Shown here in pieces: positions 6,200 to 10,895 of a DNA stretch of 10,895 nt. Position 1 is the first letter of the stretch. Each line of letters starts with the position of its first letter. The notes beneath the pieces are model-generated. The model had not been told where the DNA came from and searched no databases. It worked only from the letters and a program-made list of their open reading frames with translations. Origin of the DNA: Oribacterium sp. (lineage in GTDB: Bacteria > Bacillota_A > Clostridia > Lachnospirales > Lachnospiraceae); contig JAGAXP010000237.1 of NCBI GenBank assembly GCA_017940955.1, forward strand, positions 1 through 10,895, in the 5' to 3' direction. The translations under genes were made by a program, and so were the position numbers.

Positions 6200-6442
6200 C
6201 AAAGCTGAGAAGAATAAACTAAAAGACCCTACCGGATCCGTGATCCGACAGGGTCTTCTATGTACGTAGGATTTATCTATAAGCTTTTGCAGGTCTTCCC
6301 ATGTCACATACTCATTTGCATAAGACATCACCTCATTGATATCGGCAAAACTGATATTCTCCATGGGTTCTGCATGAGCATTAAAGGAAGCCAATAGAAT
6401 ACATACCAGAACTGCAGAAATAATCTTTTTTATATTATTCAC
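6152..6442 (-). CDS. Small secreted ORF, probably 3'-truncated or frameshifted
   Basis: The start is GTG 6442-6440, nine bases after the upstream stop, with AAGGTG five bases before it, so translation is coupled to the fusion gene. The first 24 residues are a clear signal peptide (MNNIKKIISAVLVCILLASFNAHA, cut after AHA) followed by about 36 acidic residues including ISFADINEVMSYANEY and TWEDLQKLID. The frame then runs without a stop through the terminator hairpin into the antisense of the regulator gene, up to 6152. The last 35 or so residues are therefore unlikely to be made. In the next frame a TAG falls inside the hairpin (6233-6231), which is where a natural stop would be expected, so a small indel may have destroyed the true end. 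The product is not recognised. Confidence 0.4.
   Translation of the reverse strand: MNNIKKIISAVLVCILLASFNAHAEPMENISFADINEVMSYANEYVTWEDLQKLIDKSYVHRRPCRITDPVGSFSLFFSALSVIPFIQVVILQFAP
6205..6257 (-). terminator. Rho-independent terminator between convergent genes
   Basis: The arms AAGACCCT (6223-6230) and AGGGTCTT (6250-6257) continue, across a 2x2 internal loop, into CGGATC / GATCCG (6233-6238 / 6242-6247) with a 3-nt loop. Reading the minus strand, a U-rich tail (TTTTAGTTTATTCTT) follows, so it is oriented to end the NifX-SlyD operon. It is also the only hairpin after the regulator stop at 6199, so it may act in both directions. Confidence 0.75.
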
Positions 6443-6451
6443 GTTAACACC

Positions 6452-7402
6452 TTATTCGGCAACTTCCAGCAGTGTAATGTCGAAATTCAGAGCTTTACCT
6501 GCAAGTCTGTGATTTCCGTCAAAGGTAACAGTATCTTCCGTTTTGTCGGTTACTGTAACCGGAAAGCGCATTCCCATATCATTCATAAGCATGATATTCT
6601 GTCCGATCTCAAGCTTCTCAGAACCCGGAACCTCTGAAATATTCGTCACAAGAACTTTCTTTTCGTTATACTCGCCATAAGCTTCAGCCGGCTCGATGTG
6701 GATGCTCCTGCTTTCTCCCACATTCATATCAACAACCACCCGGTCAAATCCCGGGATCATCATTCCGACACCGGCAACAAATGATAAGGGCTCATTTCGA
6801 TCATAGGATGAATCAAACTTGCTTCCGTCGTCAAGCGTACCTGTATAATGAACGCTTACAGACTTTCCTGCATTCCTGCCCTCGTAAATGATGCTCATTT
6901 CACGACTTCCGCCGCAGCATCCGCCACCGCAGCCACCGCAGCCTCCCTCGCAATCATCTCCGCAGTCACAGCCTTCTTCATCGTGGTGTCCGCAGCCACT
7001 TGCTTCTTCACGCTCTTCCTCATGACCGTGATGTCCGCAATGATGACCTTCACCGTGATGGTGATCTTCCCCATGATGGTCACAGTTTACACCCTGGGAA
7101 ACCAGATTTCCTGCAAGGTACTCCTCAACAGCTTCATCTGTATTTCCGGCTGCTCCCGAAATAACCTTGATGCCCATTTCTACAAGAGCAGCCTGTGCAC
7201 CGCCTCCGAGTCCGCCGCAGATCAATGTATCAACCTCTGCATCCTTAAGAACTCCTGCAAGAGCCTCATGCCCTGCACTGCCGGAGCCAAGGATCTCACT
7301 TGCTGTGATTTTTCCATCCTCTACTGTATAGAGCTTAAACTCTTTAGTCTTTCCAAAATGCTGAAATACCTGACCATTATCATAAGTTACTGCTATTTTC
7401 AT
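6452..7402 (-). CDS. Fusion: NifX/NifB-like domain, His/Cys-rich linker, SlyD-like FKBP isomerase
   Basis: The 316-residue protein has three parts. Residues 1-103 match the NifX/NifB-family dinitrogenase cofactor-binding fold (MKIAVTYDNG, FQHFGKTKEFKLY, TLICGGLGGGAQAAL, GIKVISG, VEEYLAGNL), known for binding iron-sulfur or Fe-Mo cluster precursors. Residues 107-163 are a metal-binding linker with 12 His and 10 Cys (HHGEDHHHGEGHHCGHHGH, then CDCGDDC and CGGCGGGCC). Residues 170-316 form a SlyD-type FKBP peptidyl-prolyl isomerase/chaperone (VSVHYTGTLDDGSKFDSS, MIPGFDRVVVDMNVGE, AYGEY, then DGNHRLAGKALNFDI). SlyD proteins supply nickel to hydrogenase and urease, and normally carry the metal-binding tail at the C-terminus. 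Start 7402 is chosen because GAGGT lies just upstream; ATG 7414 overlaps that site. It is cytoplasmic, with a likely role in metal or cluster handling. An internal ATG at residue 169 could give free SlyD, but only a weak site precedes it. Confidence 0.88.
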   Translation of the reverse strand: MKIAVTYDNGQVFQHFGKTKEFKLYTVEDGKITASEILGSGSAGHEALAGVLKDAEVDTLICGGLGGGAQAALVEMGIKVISGAAGNTDEAVEEYLAGNLVSQGVNCDHHGEDHHHGEGHHCGHHGHEEEREEASGCGHHDEEGCDCGDDCEGGCGGCGGGCCGGSREMSIIYEGRNAGKSVSVHYTGTLDDGSKFDSSYDRNEPLSFVAGVGMMIPGFDRVVVDMNVGESRSIHIEPAEAYGEYNEKKVLVTNISEVPGSEKLEIGQNIMLMNDMGMRFPVTVTDKTEDTVTFDGNHRLAGKALNFDITLLEVAE

Positions 7403-7460
7403 TTGATACCTCATTTCTAAAATCCAACAACTACCTGTTTAATTGCACGAACAATTTCAA

Positions 7461-7489
7461 ATTATAAGGTATCTGGCAAATTATTGAAA
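7461..7489 (-). promoter_or_regulatory. Possible promoter of the NifX-SlyD fusion gene
   Basis: The minus strand has TATAAT at 7466-7461. A weak -35 (TTTCAA, 7489-7484) lies 17 bp upstream. Transcription would start about 55 bases before ATG 7402. The -10 is perfect and the -35 matches only three of six. Confidence 0.35.
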
Positions 7490-7492
7490 GCA

Positions 7493-7847
7493 TTACTTTC
7501 CTTCAGCCGCAAGCTGTCCTGCAAGTCTTCCAAAGGTTGCGATCCTTCCTGCCTGAGCTCCGGCGAGGTAGTTTGGATAGCTGCCATTGTAATATCCTCC
7601 GGCCTGACGAACACCGTTGAAAGGAGCCTCCTCCATGGATGAAAGTCTGAAGCCTGCCTTACCAACTTCGTCCGGCTTGATGGCACCACGCTCGAATATC
7701 ATGGATGTATTTGTGGTATCCATAACCGCACCTGCCCAGAGACAAGCCTTGATTCCGCTGCCCTTTGCTCCGGGCTTTGAATAGTTAACACAGGTCTTCT
7801 CCAAGTCCCTTCACAAAGTCTCTTCTGGACACTATATTCTTTGCCAT
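7493..7847 (-). pseudogene. Gutted Tat-exported FAD-binding reductase (fumarate reductase/flavocytochrome-like)
   Basis: A good ribosome site (GGAGGAAAAAT) precedes ATG 7847, which begins MAKNIVSRRDFVKGLG, a twin-arginine export signal (SRRDFVK). The frame stops at 7785 after 20 residues. One base out of phase, from about 7804 to 7493, the sequence encodes the C-terminal part of an FAD-dependent oxidoreductase: GIKACLWAGAVMD, SMIFERGAI, then GVRQAGGYYNGSYPNY and AGRIATFGRLAGQLAAEGK. Family members are around 500-600 residues, so most of the FAD-binding and catalytic region between the Tat signal and the C-terminus is gone. The short distance between the MIFERGAI and QAGGYY segments suggests a second in-frame loss. 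The original enzyme would have reduced a small organic acceptor outside the membrane, under the divergent LysR regulator; both are broken. Confidence 0.8.
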
Positions 7848-7936
7848 ATTTTTCCTCCAACATCAGAATCACTTGTTATTTATGTGACGATACCATCTTT
7901 ACAGCATTCCCAAAAGTAAGTATTCTTTAGATATAT

Positions 7937-7953
7937 CGCAAGTTCAGCTTGCG
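7937..7953. promoter_or_regulatory. Inverted repeat upstream of the LysR remnant
   Basis: CGCAAG (7937-7942) and CTTGCG (7948-7953) are perfect 6-bp arms around TTCAG. It lies 23 bases before the LysR start, between two divergent genes, where LysR proteins usually bind an interrupted palindrome. It is therefore a plausible leftover operator. The TTTTGC after it is too short to make a convincing terminator. Confidence 0.4.
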
Positions 7954-7975
7954 TTTTGCTTAACAGGAGAAAACC

Positions 7976-8280
7976 ATGACCATCCAGCAGATAAATATAT
8001 TCCAGACTCTGTGTTCAGATATGAACTACAGTAAAGCTGCAGAGAAGCTTTTTATGACCCGCCAGGCTGTCCGGGAATCGAAGCTTGGGTGTCAGGTCCG
8101 GAAATCTTTCGGTAGGCATAATCTTGGATCTTGGCGAAAAGATGGACGGTCTCAGCCGCTATCATCGTAAATGAAGATACCCTTACAACTCCCGGTTTCA
8201 GGGCATTTGTCACGCCTTTTGCCAATGCCTTGAAAAACTACTACAAGAACGAGCCTTTCATCAGGCAGCCGTTGCCGTAA
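7976..8280 (+). pseudogene. Gutted LysR-family transcriptional regulator
   Basis: AGGAG sits six bases before ATG 7976. The first 35 or so residues are the N-terminal LysR winged helix-turn-helix (MTIQQINIFQTLCSDMNYSK, then AAEKLFMTRQAVRES), but it stops short of the rest of the HTH and linker. From about 8091 a different frame encodes the start of the effector domain (VRSGNLSVGIILDLGEKMDG). From about 8152 a third frame encodes a LysR C-terminus (SAAIIVNEDTLTTPGFRAF, then ANALKNYYKNEPFIRQPLP) ending at TAA 8278-8280. Full-length proteins are about 300 residues, and barely 100 codons remain in three frames. At least two internal deletions are needed. It was probably the regulator of the divergent flavoprotein, also broken. 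Confidence 0.8.
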
Positions 8281-8323
8281 AAGCTCGACTCCGATTTTAA
8301 TGATTTTGTGTGAGCCTATCATT

Positions 8324-8350
8324 TTGGCATCTGTATGTCAGAATTAAACT
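8324..8350 (+). promoter_or_regulatory. Weak promoter candidate for the exported prephenate dehydratase
   Basis: TTGGCA (8324-8329, five of six to consensus) and TAAACT (8345-8350) are only 15 bp apart, shorter than the preferred 17. No better pair is seen in 8281-8383. Confidence 0.25.
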
Positions 8351-8383
8351 AAAGAAATATGAGTTTACAGAGGAGAATACATT

Positions 8384-9484
8384 ATGAACATGATCAAGAA
8401 AAGAATTTCTATATTGCTGCTGATAATGTCTATGGCGGTGGTCCAGACCGGATGTGAGCAAATCAGTACTCCGGCCATAGAAGAATCCGTTAAAGAAACC
8501 GCACCGGAACCTGTATCGAAAGTCGAGTCAGAACCCGCAAGGAATTCTGTGTCGGAAACAGTATCAGAACCTGCAAATGATTCTGTATCCGAAACCGTAT
8601 CCGAACCTGCCAGTGAAACTAAACCCGAAAGTGATTTTGATTCCGCAATTGTAAGTTATCTCGGACCTGAGGGAACCTATACTCAGGAAGCATGTGGTGT
8701 GTTTTTCGAAAAAGAAGGAACGTACACCCCATATAAAACAGTTTCCGAAGCGGTAGAAGCATTGATCAATGGTGAGAGTAATTATGCGGTTATTCCTCAG
8801 GAAAACACTATTGGTGGAGCCGTGACAGACTATGTCGACATCGTTATCAACCAAAAGGAAGTTTCCGTTGTCGGTGAAGTGGAATTGCCCATCAATCAAA
8901 ATCTCCTGGTTTTGCCCGGGACTGAAGTCGGAAATATAGAAAAGGTATACTCTCACAAACAAGGCATCGCCCAGGGAAAGGACTGGCTGAAGGAAAACCT
9001 TCCGAAGGCGGAGATCATCGAAGTATCCAGTACTGCCGAGGGCGCAAGACTTGTGGCTGAAGAAGGTAATGCCTCTAACGCTGCCATTGCATCTGCTGCC
9101 TGTGCCGAGGTCTACGGACTTGAGGTCCTGGCAGCCGGCATACAGAATAATGACAGCAATAAAACCCGGTTCTACGTTCTTTCAAAGGATAATCCGTCTA
9201 TGGATAAGAACGAAAGAATGGCATTTGTGGCTTCCGGAAAAGCTGAAGGTCTTCCTGGACTTTTGGCTCATCTTGAAAATGCAGGAGCAAAGCTTGTGAC
9301 GATCCATGACAGACCAAGAAAAACCGAACTTGGTGAGTATAATTATCTCATTGAGTGCTCAGACTTAAGTTATGAAGATTACGAAAAGCTCACGGGAAAC
9401 CATTCCTTTGAATTCAGGTATCTTGGGGAGTTCCATGTCAATTACCACGACCCTAAAGGGTCTGGGCTTGTAACTCATCCGTAA
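8384..9484 (+). CDS. Exported (lipoprotein-type) prephenate dehydratase with ACT domain
   Basis: Prephenate dehydratase converts prephenate to phenylpyruvate in phenylalanine synthesis and is normally cytoplasmic. Here the 366-residue protein starts with a signal peptide (basic MNMIKKR, hydrophobic core 8-20) ending QTGC24, a probable though atypical lipobox (Gln at -3). A Ser/Glu-rich repetitive linker follows at 25-86. The catalytic domain at 88-266 keeps the key motifs: YLGPEGTYTQEA (92-103), IPQENTIGGAV (137-147, catalytic Glu-Asn), SHKQ (190-193), YGLEVLAAGIQNN and KTRF (260-263). An ACT domain (278-350) follows, but the Phe-sensing ESRP and GAL motifs read HDRP (308-311) and PGLLAHL (291-297), so feedback control may be altered. 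GAGGAGA lies before ATG 8384. The last dozen residues after HVNY (from about 9441) appear to be encoded by an insertion-element end. An amino-acid-binding role instead of catalysis cannot be excluded. Confidence 0.87.
   Translation: MNMIKKRISILLLIMSMAVVQTGCEQISTPAIEESVKETAPEPVSKVESEPARNSVSETVSEPANDSVSETVSEPASETKPESDFDSAIVSYLGPEGTYTQEACGVFFEKEGTYTPYKTVSEAVEALINGESNYAVIPQENTIGGAVTDYVDIVINQKEVSVVGEVELPINQNLLVLPGTEVGNIEKVYSHKQGIAQGKDWLKENLPKAEIIEVSSTAEGARLVAEEGNASNAAIASAACAEVYGLEVLAAGIQNNDSNKTRFYVLSKDNPSMDKNERMAFVASGKAEGLPGLLAHLENAGAKLVTIHDRPRKTELGEYNYLIECSDLSYEDYEKLTGNHSFEFRYLGEFHVNYHDPKGSGLVTHP
8520..8620 (+). repeat. Imperfect tandem repeat in the linker of the prephenate dehydratase gene
   Basis: A unit of about 14 codons with the core SVSETVSEPA(N/S) occurs twice nearly unchanged (residues 55-64 and 67-76), and a diverged copy VSKVESEPA lies just before (44-52). 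It encodes a flexible, acidic, Ser/Pro-containing spacer of the kind that holds enzymes away from the membrane in surface lipoproteins. Confidence 0.6.
9449..9462. repeat. Palindrome GACCCTAAAGGGTC at the presumed element right end
   Basis: The 6-bp arms GACCCT and AGGGTC have a 2-bp centre. Flanking bases (CCA on one side, TGG on the other, minus-strand reading) extend the stem across a bulge. It lies in the last codons of the prephenate dehydratase frame and at the distance past tnpB where an IS605-type right end would be. It could also act as a weak transcription brake. Confidence 0.5.
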
Positions 9485-9518
9485 GATCCTAACGTCATAA
9501 TACTATGCTCCCTTACTG

Positions 9519-9552
9519 TGCAGGTTTAACTGCATCCCCGTGGTACAACGGG
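9519..9552 (-). ncRNA. Two adjacent hairpins downstream of tnpB, possible omega-RNA remnant
   Basis: TGCAG/CTGCA (9519-9523 / 9530-9534) and CCCGT/ACGGG (9537-9541 / 9548-9552) form two short stems in a row. They lie between the tnpB stop and the presumed right end. In active IS605-type elements the guide (omega) RNA is encoded there, overlapping the tnpB 3' end and reaching the right end. Position and fold are suggestive only. Confidence 0.3.
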
Positions 9553-9595
9553 ACTATGGTTACATCACCGGACGATTGACTTACGCCCGCTTTTT

Positions 9596-9625
9596 AAACA
9601 GTCAGGTCATGCCCGGCTGTTTTGC
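9596..9625 (+). terminator. Weak terminator-like hairpin after the prephenate dehydratase gene
   Basis: AAACAG (9596-9601) pairs with CTGTTT (9617-9622), followed by TTGCTTAA. The stem is short and the T-run poor, so this is at best a weak stop for the plus-strand transcript. No better one is seen before the convergent tnpB fragment. Confidence 0.2.
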
Positions 9626-9979
9626 TTAATCAGTTTTTCTGCTCCCAAACCTTAGATTAGTATCTCCTGATACATACATGGTTCCGAGTTCATACAGGTT
9701 CATGGCACCTATACGATCATCATTGGAATGATAACCGCAGGCATCACATATATACTCATGTATATCATGATGTCTGTTGAGCTTGTGTATCCTGCCACAC
9801 TTAGGGCATCTCTGTGATGTATAGGATGCATCAACCTTTAGTACGAATGAGTCGGTTTCCTTTACCTTGTAGGAAAGGAACTGTTCCAGCTGATAGAATG
9901 CCCATGACCTTAACTCGCAATTCTGTGCCTGCATTACGAATAGCATTGCCATAATGGCTGTTAATAATAGTTTTCTCAT
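9626..9979 (-). pseudogene. C-terminal TnpB fragment joined to a signal-peptide-like start
   Basis: Residues from about 22 onward are the C-terminal third of an IS605-family TnpB: RSWAFYQLEQFLSYK, VDASYTSQRCPKCG, the four-Cys zinc ribbon (C58, C61, C78, C81) and NDDRIGAMNL with the third RuvC aspartate (D88). The RuvC regions with the other two catalytic acids are absent, so it has no nuclease. The first 20 residues (MRKLLLTAIMAMLFVMQAQN) instead look like a signal peptide, behind AAAGGA nine bases before ATG 9979. The frame is open across the join, giving a 117-residue chimera. It is either a deletion scar joining an unrelated secreted-protein gene to tnpB, or a chance hydrophobic start. A function is doubtful. 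Confidence 0.7.
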
Positions 9980-10202
9980 AGTTCAGAGTCCTTTCTATTA
10001 GTAGTTACCATAATTATGGGAGGACTTTTGATTCTATGTGTGGCTGCTGATAGAAAAATTCTAAATATCATCAATATCCCCTGATTCTGTATGTTTTTGG
10101 AATTACGAGAATGCAATATAGCCAAAAAAAGAGAATAATGGCATTACCATTATTCTCCATATTGTTTTGAATAATACTATCAAAACCTATTATGGTGATA
10201 TC
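9980..10202. other. Gap between the TnpB remnant and the HTH gene
   Basis: No gene is seen. It holds a perfect 12-bp palindrome CCATAATTATGG (10008-10019) about 30 bases upstream of the TnpB chimera start, a possible operator or promoter part, and the terminator of the HTH gene. The rest is AT-rich without recognisable structure. Confidence 0.5.
10124..10157 (-). terminator. Rho-independent terminator of the HTH gene
   Basis: Perfect 11-bp arms GAGAATAATGG (10131-10141) and CCATTATTCTC (10147-10157) surround a 5-nt loop. On the minus strand seven U residues follow (10130-10124). It lies about 45 bases past the stop of the HTH gene. Confidence 0.88.
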
Positions 10203-10475
10203 CTATTTACCTTTATTTATCTCGTCATAATATGCCTTGTATCTGTACGCTGTCCTACGGCTGCATAAACCGGTATCGACAATCTCCATTATGGTCTTTC
10301 CACTTTCATACTGAACAACGAAGTCGTTATAGCCCTGCATCCACTGCTCGTCATGTTTCTTTCTTCCGCCGATTTTTCTATTTTTGTAGTATTCAAGTTC
10401 TTCTTTGAGCTTAGCATTCTCTTCTTCCAGCTCTTTGATTCTTTTTAAAGCATCTTCAATTGTCATTTTTTTCAT
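10203..10475 (-). CDS. Small coiled-coil/helix-turn-helix DNA-binding protein
   Basis: A 90-residue protein with three visible parts: a strongly charged coiled coil (residues 5-33, EDALKRIKELEEENAKLKEE), a basic patch (31-41, KNRKIGGRKKH), and a C-terminal helix-turn-helix of the resolvase/invertase type (59-80, GKTIMEIVDTGLCSRRTAYRY). It would dimerise through the coil and bind DNA. No catalytic domain is present, so it is not itself a recombinase. Small proteins of this form may act as regulators or as accessory parts of mobile elements; the exact family is not recognised. AGGAG lies seven bases before ATG 10475, and a second ATG at codon 4 is less well placed. It is a single-gene unit with its own promoter and terminator. 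Confidence 0.75.
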   Translation of the reverse strand: MKKMTIEDALKRIKELEEENAKLKEELEYYKNRKIGGRKKHDEQWMQGYNDFVVQYESGKTIMEIVDTGLCSRRTAYRYKAYYDEINKGK

Positions 10476-10492
10476 GATATCGCTCCTCTCTG

Positions 10493-10511
10493 TGCCATAT
10501 ATACTCTGGCA
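10493..10511. promoter_or_regulatory. Inverted repeat over the HTH gene's transcription start
   Basis: TGCCA (10493-10497) and TGGCA (10507-10511) are separated by 9 bp. They lie between the -10 box and the ribosome site of the HTH gene, covering the expected transcription start. This is a position suited to autorepression by the encoded protein (inference). Confidence 0.4.
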
Positions 10512-10513
10512 TT

Positions 10514-10542
10514 AGAATAGCACTGACTAAATTTTGTGTCAA
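10514..10542 (-). promoter_or_regulatory. Strong sigma-70-type promoter of the HTH gene
   Basis: On the minus strand TTGACA (10542-10537, perfect) and TATTCT (10519-10514) are exactly 17 bp apart, and a TGC just before the -10 makes it an extended -10 promoter. The start codon is about 40 bases downstream of the -10 box. Confidence 0.85.
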
Positions 10543-10630
10543 TATAATTATGGCGTATCGTGTCTAAAATATATTGGCAAAAAAATGGTACTCGCTCTTT
10601 CTATTAGATTATTTGCTGATGTAAACCGAA

Positions 10631-10895
10631 CTATGATTCTACTGGATTAACATGTATCATTATGTGTTTTACATTAGGATACTTGTTTTCGACACTGTTA
10701 TGAACGGACTCTGCAATTTCATGAGCTTCAACAAGTGAAATATCTCTTTGGGCTGCGATTTCAAGATCGATATAGATCTTGTTTCCAAACTGTCTTGTGT
10801 GAAGCAGGTCGATATGTTCCACACCTGGCTGATCTTCAATGAAAGTCCGTAGATTTTCTTCAAAATCCTTATCACAGGATGTATCAAGCATTTTA
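10631..10895 (-). CDS. Cation diffusion facilitator, C-terminal cytoplasmic domain (partial)
   Basis: The frame is open to the right edge, so only the last 88 codons are seen. They match the ferredoxin-like cytoplasmic domain of CDF metal/proton antiporters (zinc, iron or manganese efflux): LLDTSCDKDFEENL-type start, PGVEHIDLLHTRQFGNKIYI, LEIAAQRDISLVEAHEIAES, and the closing VKHIMIHVNPVES. The His and Asp/Glu residues in this domain (as in HEIAE and IHVNP) are where family members bind regulatory metal. The upstream membrane part lies outside the window. The ATG at 10891 is internal, since the preceding codon (AAA) is open. No clear terminator follows the stop. A T7 run near 10580 lacks a stem. 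Confidence 0.85.
   Translation of the reverse strand, partial: KMLDTSCDKDFEENLRTFIEDQPGVEHIDLLHTRQFGNKIYIDLEIAAQRDISLVEAHEIAESVHNSVENKYPNVKHIMIHVNPVES

Larger units (their letters stand above)
9437..9979 (-). mobile_element. Remnant of an IS200/IS605-type element (right end plus 3' part of tnpB)
   Basis: The minus strand carries the 3' end of a tnpB-type gene, then a non-coding stretch with hairpins (9519-9552). It ends in a subterminal palindrome GACCCTAAAGGGTC (9449-9462), just inside the 3' end of the prephenate dehydratase gene. IS200/IS605 elements have no terminal inverted repeats and end in such subterminal hairpins. Nothing of tnpA, the left end or the first two thirds of tnpB is present, so the copy is dead. 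The exact outer boundary (about 9437-9448) is an estimate. The inner boundary is at or before about 9925, where the tnpB similarity stops. Confidence 0.6.

Noticed and set aside
6895..7085. His/Cys/Gly repeats as a CRISPR or satellite-like DNA repeat
   Set aside because: The periodicity is codon-level low complexity of the metal-binding linker. There is no constant repeat with variable spacers.
6848..7420. Plus-strand 190-residue ORF opposite the NifX-SlyD gene
   Set aside because: It is the antisense of the His/Cys-rich linker and NifX domain. The hydrophobic, Ala/Thr-rich look comes from complementing Gly/His/Cys codons.
8564..8962. Minus-strand 132-residue ORF opposite the prephenate dehydratase
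   Set aside because: It is a shadow of a well-supported gene, with Gly/Phe/Tyr repeats mirroring the Ser/Glu linker.
10574..10590. T-run after the CDF gene as a terminator
   Set aside because: Seven T residues are present on the minus strand, but no convincing stem precedes them.

Overview
The window looks like a chromosomal accessory region of an anaerobic Gram-positive bacterium, most likely a Lachnospiraceae/Clostridia member. The basis is moderate-to-low GC, strong AGGAGG-type ribosome binding sites in front of most genes, a lipoprotein-type transporter binding protein, and Clostridia-like protein variants. The genus cannot be fixed from the sequence. No rRNA, tRNA or CRISPR array was seen.

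Left part (1-6200). After the edge of an unidentified minus-strand gene and a gap holding a remnant 3' end with its terminator, there is a minus-strand operon. In transcription order it reads: an enolase-superfamily (mandelate racemase/muconate lactonizing-like) enzyme, then the solute-binding lipoprotein TctC, the small membrane protein TctB and the large membrane protein TctA of a tripartite tricarboxylate transporter. A divergent plus-strand gene (5084-6199) encodes a Fis-type DNA-binding regulator built on a sigma-54-activator AAA+ fold that has lost its ATPase and sigma-54-contact motifs. The 262-bp divergent region carries repeated TTGCACAA boxes and an AT-rich inverted repeat. Together this is a self-contained uptake, catabolism and control module for an unidentified organic (probably carboxylic or sugar) acid.

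Middle part (6200-8280). A minus-strand pair encodes a three-part fusion (NifX/NifB-like domain, His/Cys-rich metal-binding linker, SlyD-like FKBP isomerase) and a translationally coupled small secreted ORF that reaches a terminator without a stop codon. Next is a ruined divergent pair: a Tat-exported FAD-binding reductase and a LysR regulator. Both have lost their interiors but kept recognisable ends.

Right part (8280-10895). A plus-strand gene encodes a prephenate dehydratase with its catalytic motifs, preceded by a lipoprotein-like signal and a repetitive Ser/Glu linker, so an extracytoplasmic enzyme. Its 3' end runs into what looks like the right end of an IS200/IS605-type element. Only the zinc-ribbon end of that element's TnpB survives, now joined to a signal-peptide-like start. 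Further on are a small coiled-coil/helix-turn-helix protein with a very clear promoter and terminator, and the C-terminal domain of a cation diffusion facilitator that runs off the window.

The most interesting items are the exported prephenate dehydratase, the NifX-metal linker-SlyD fusion, the ATPase-dead sigma-54-like regulator, and the enolase-superfamily enzyme lacking the usual His-Asp dyad.
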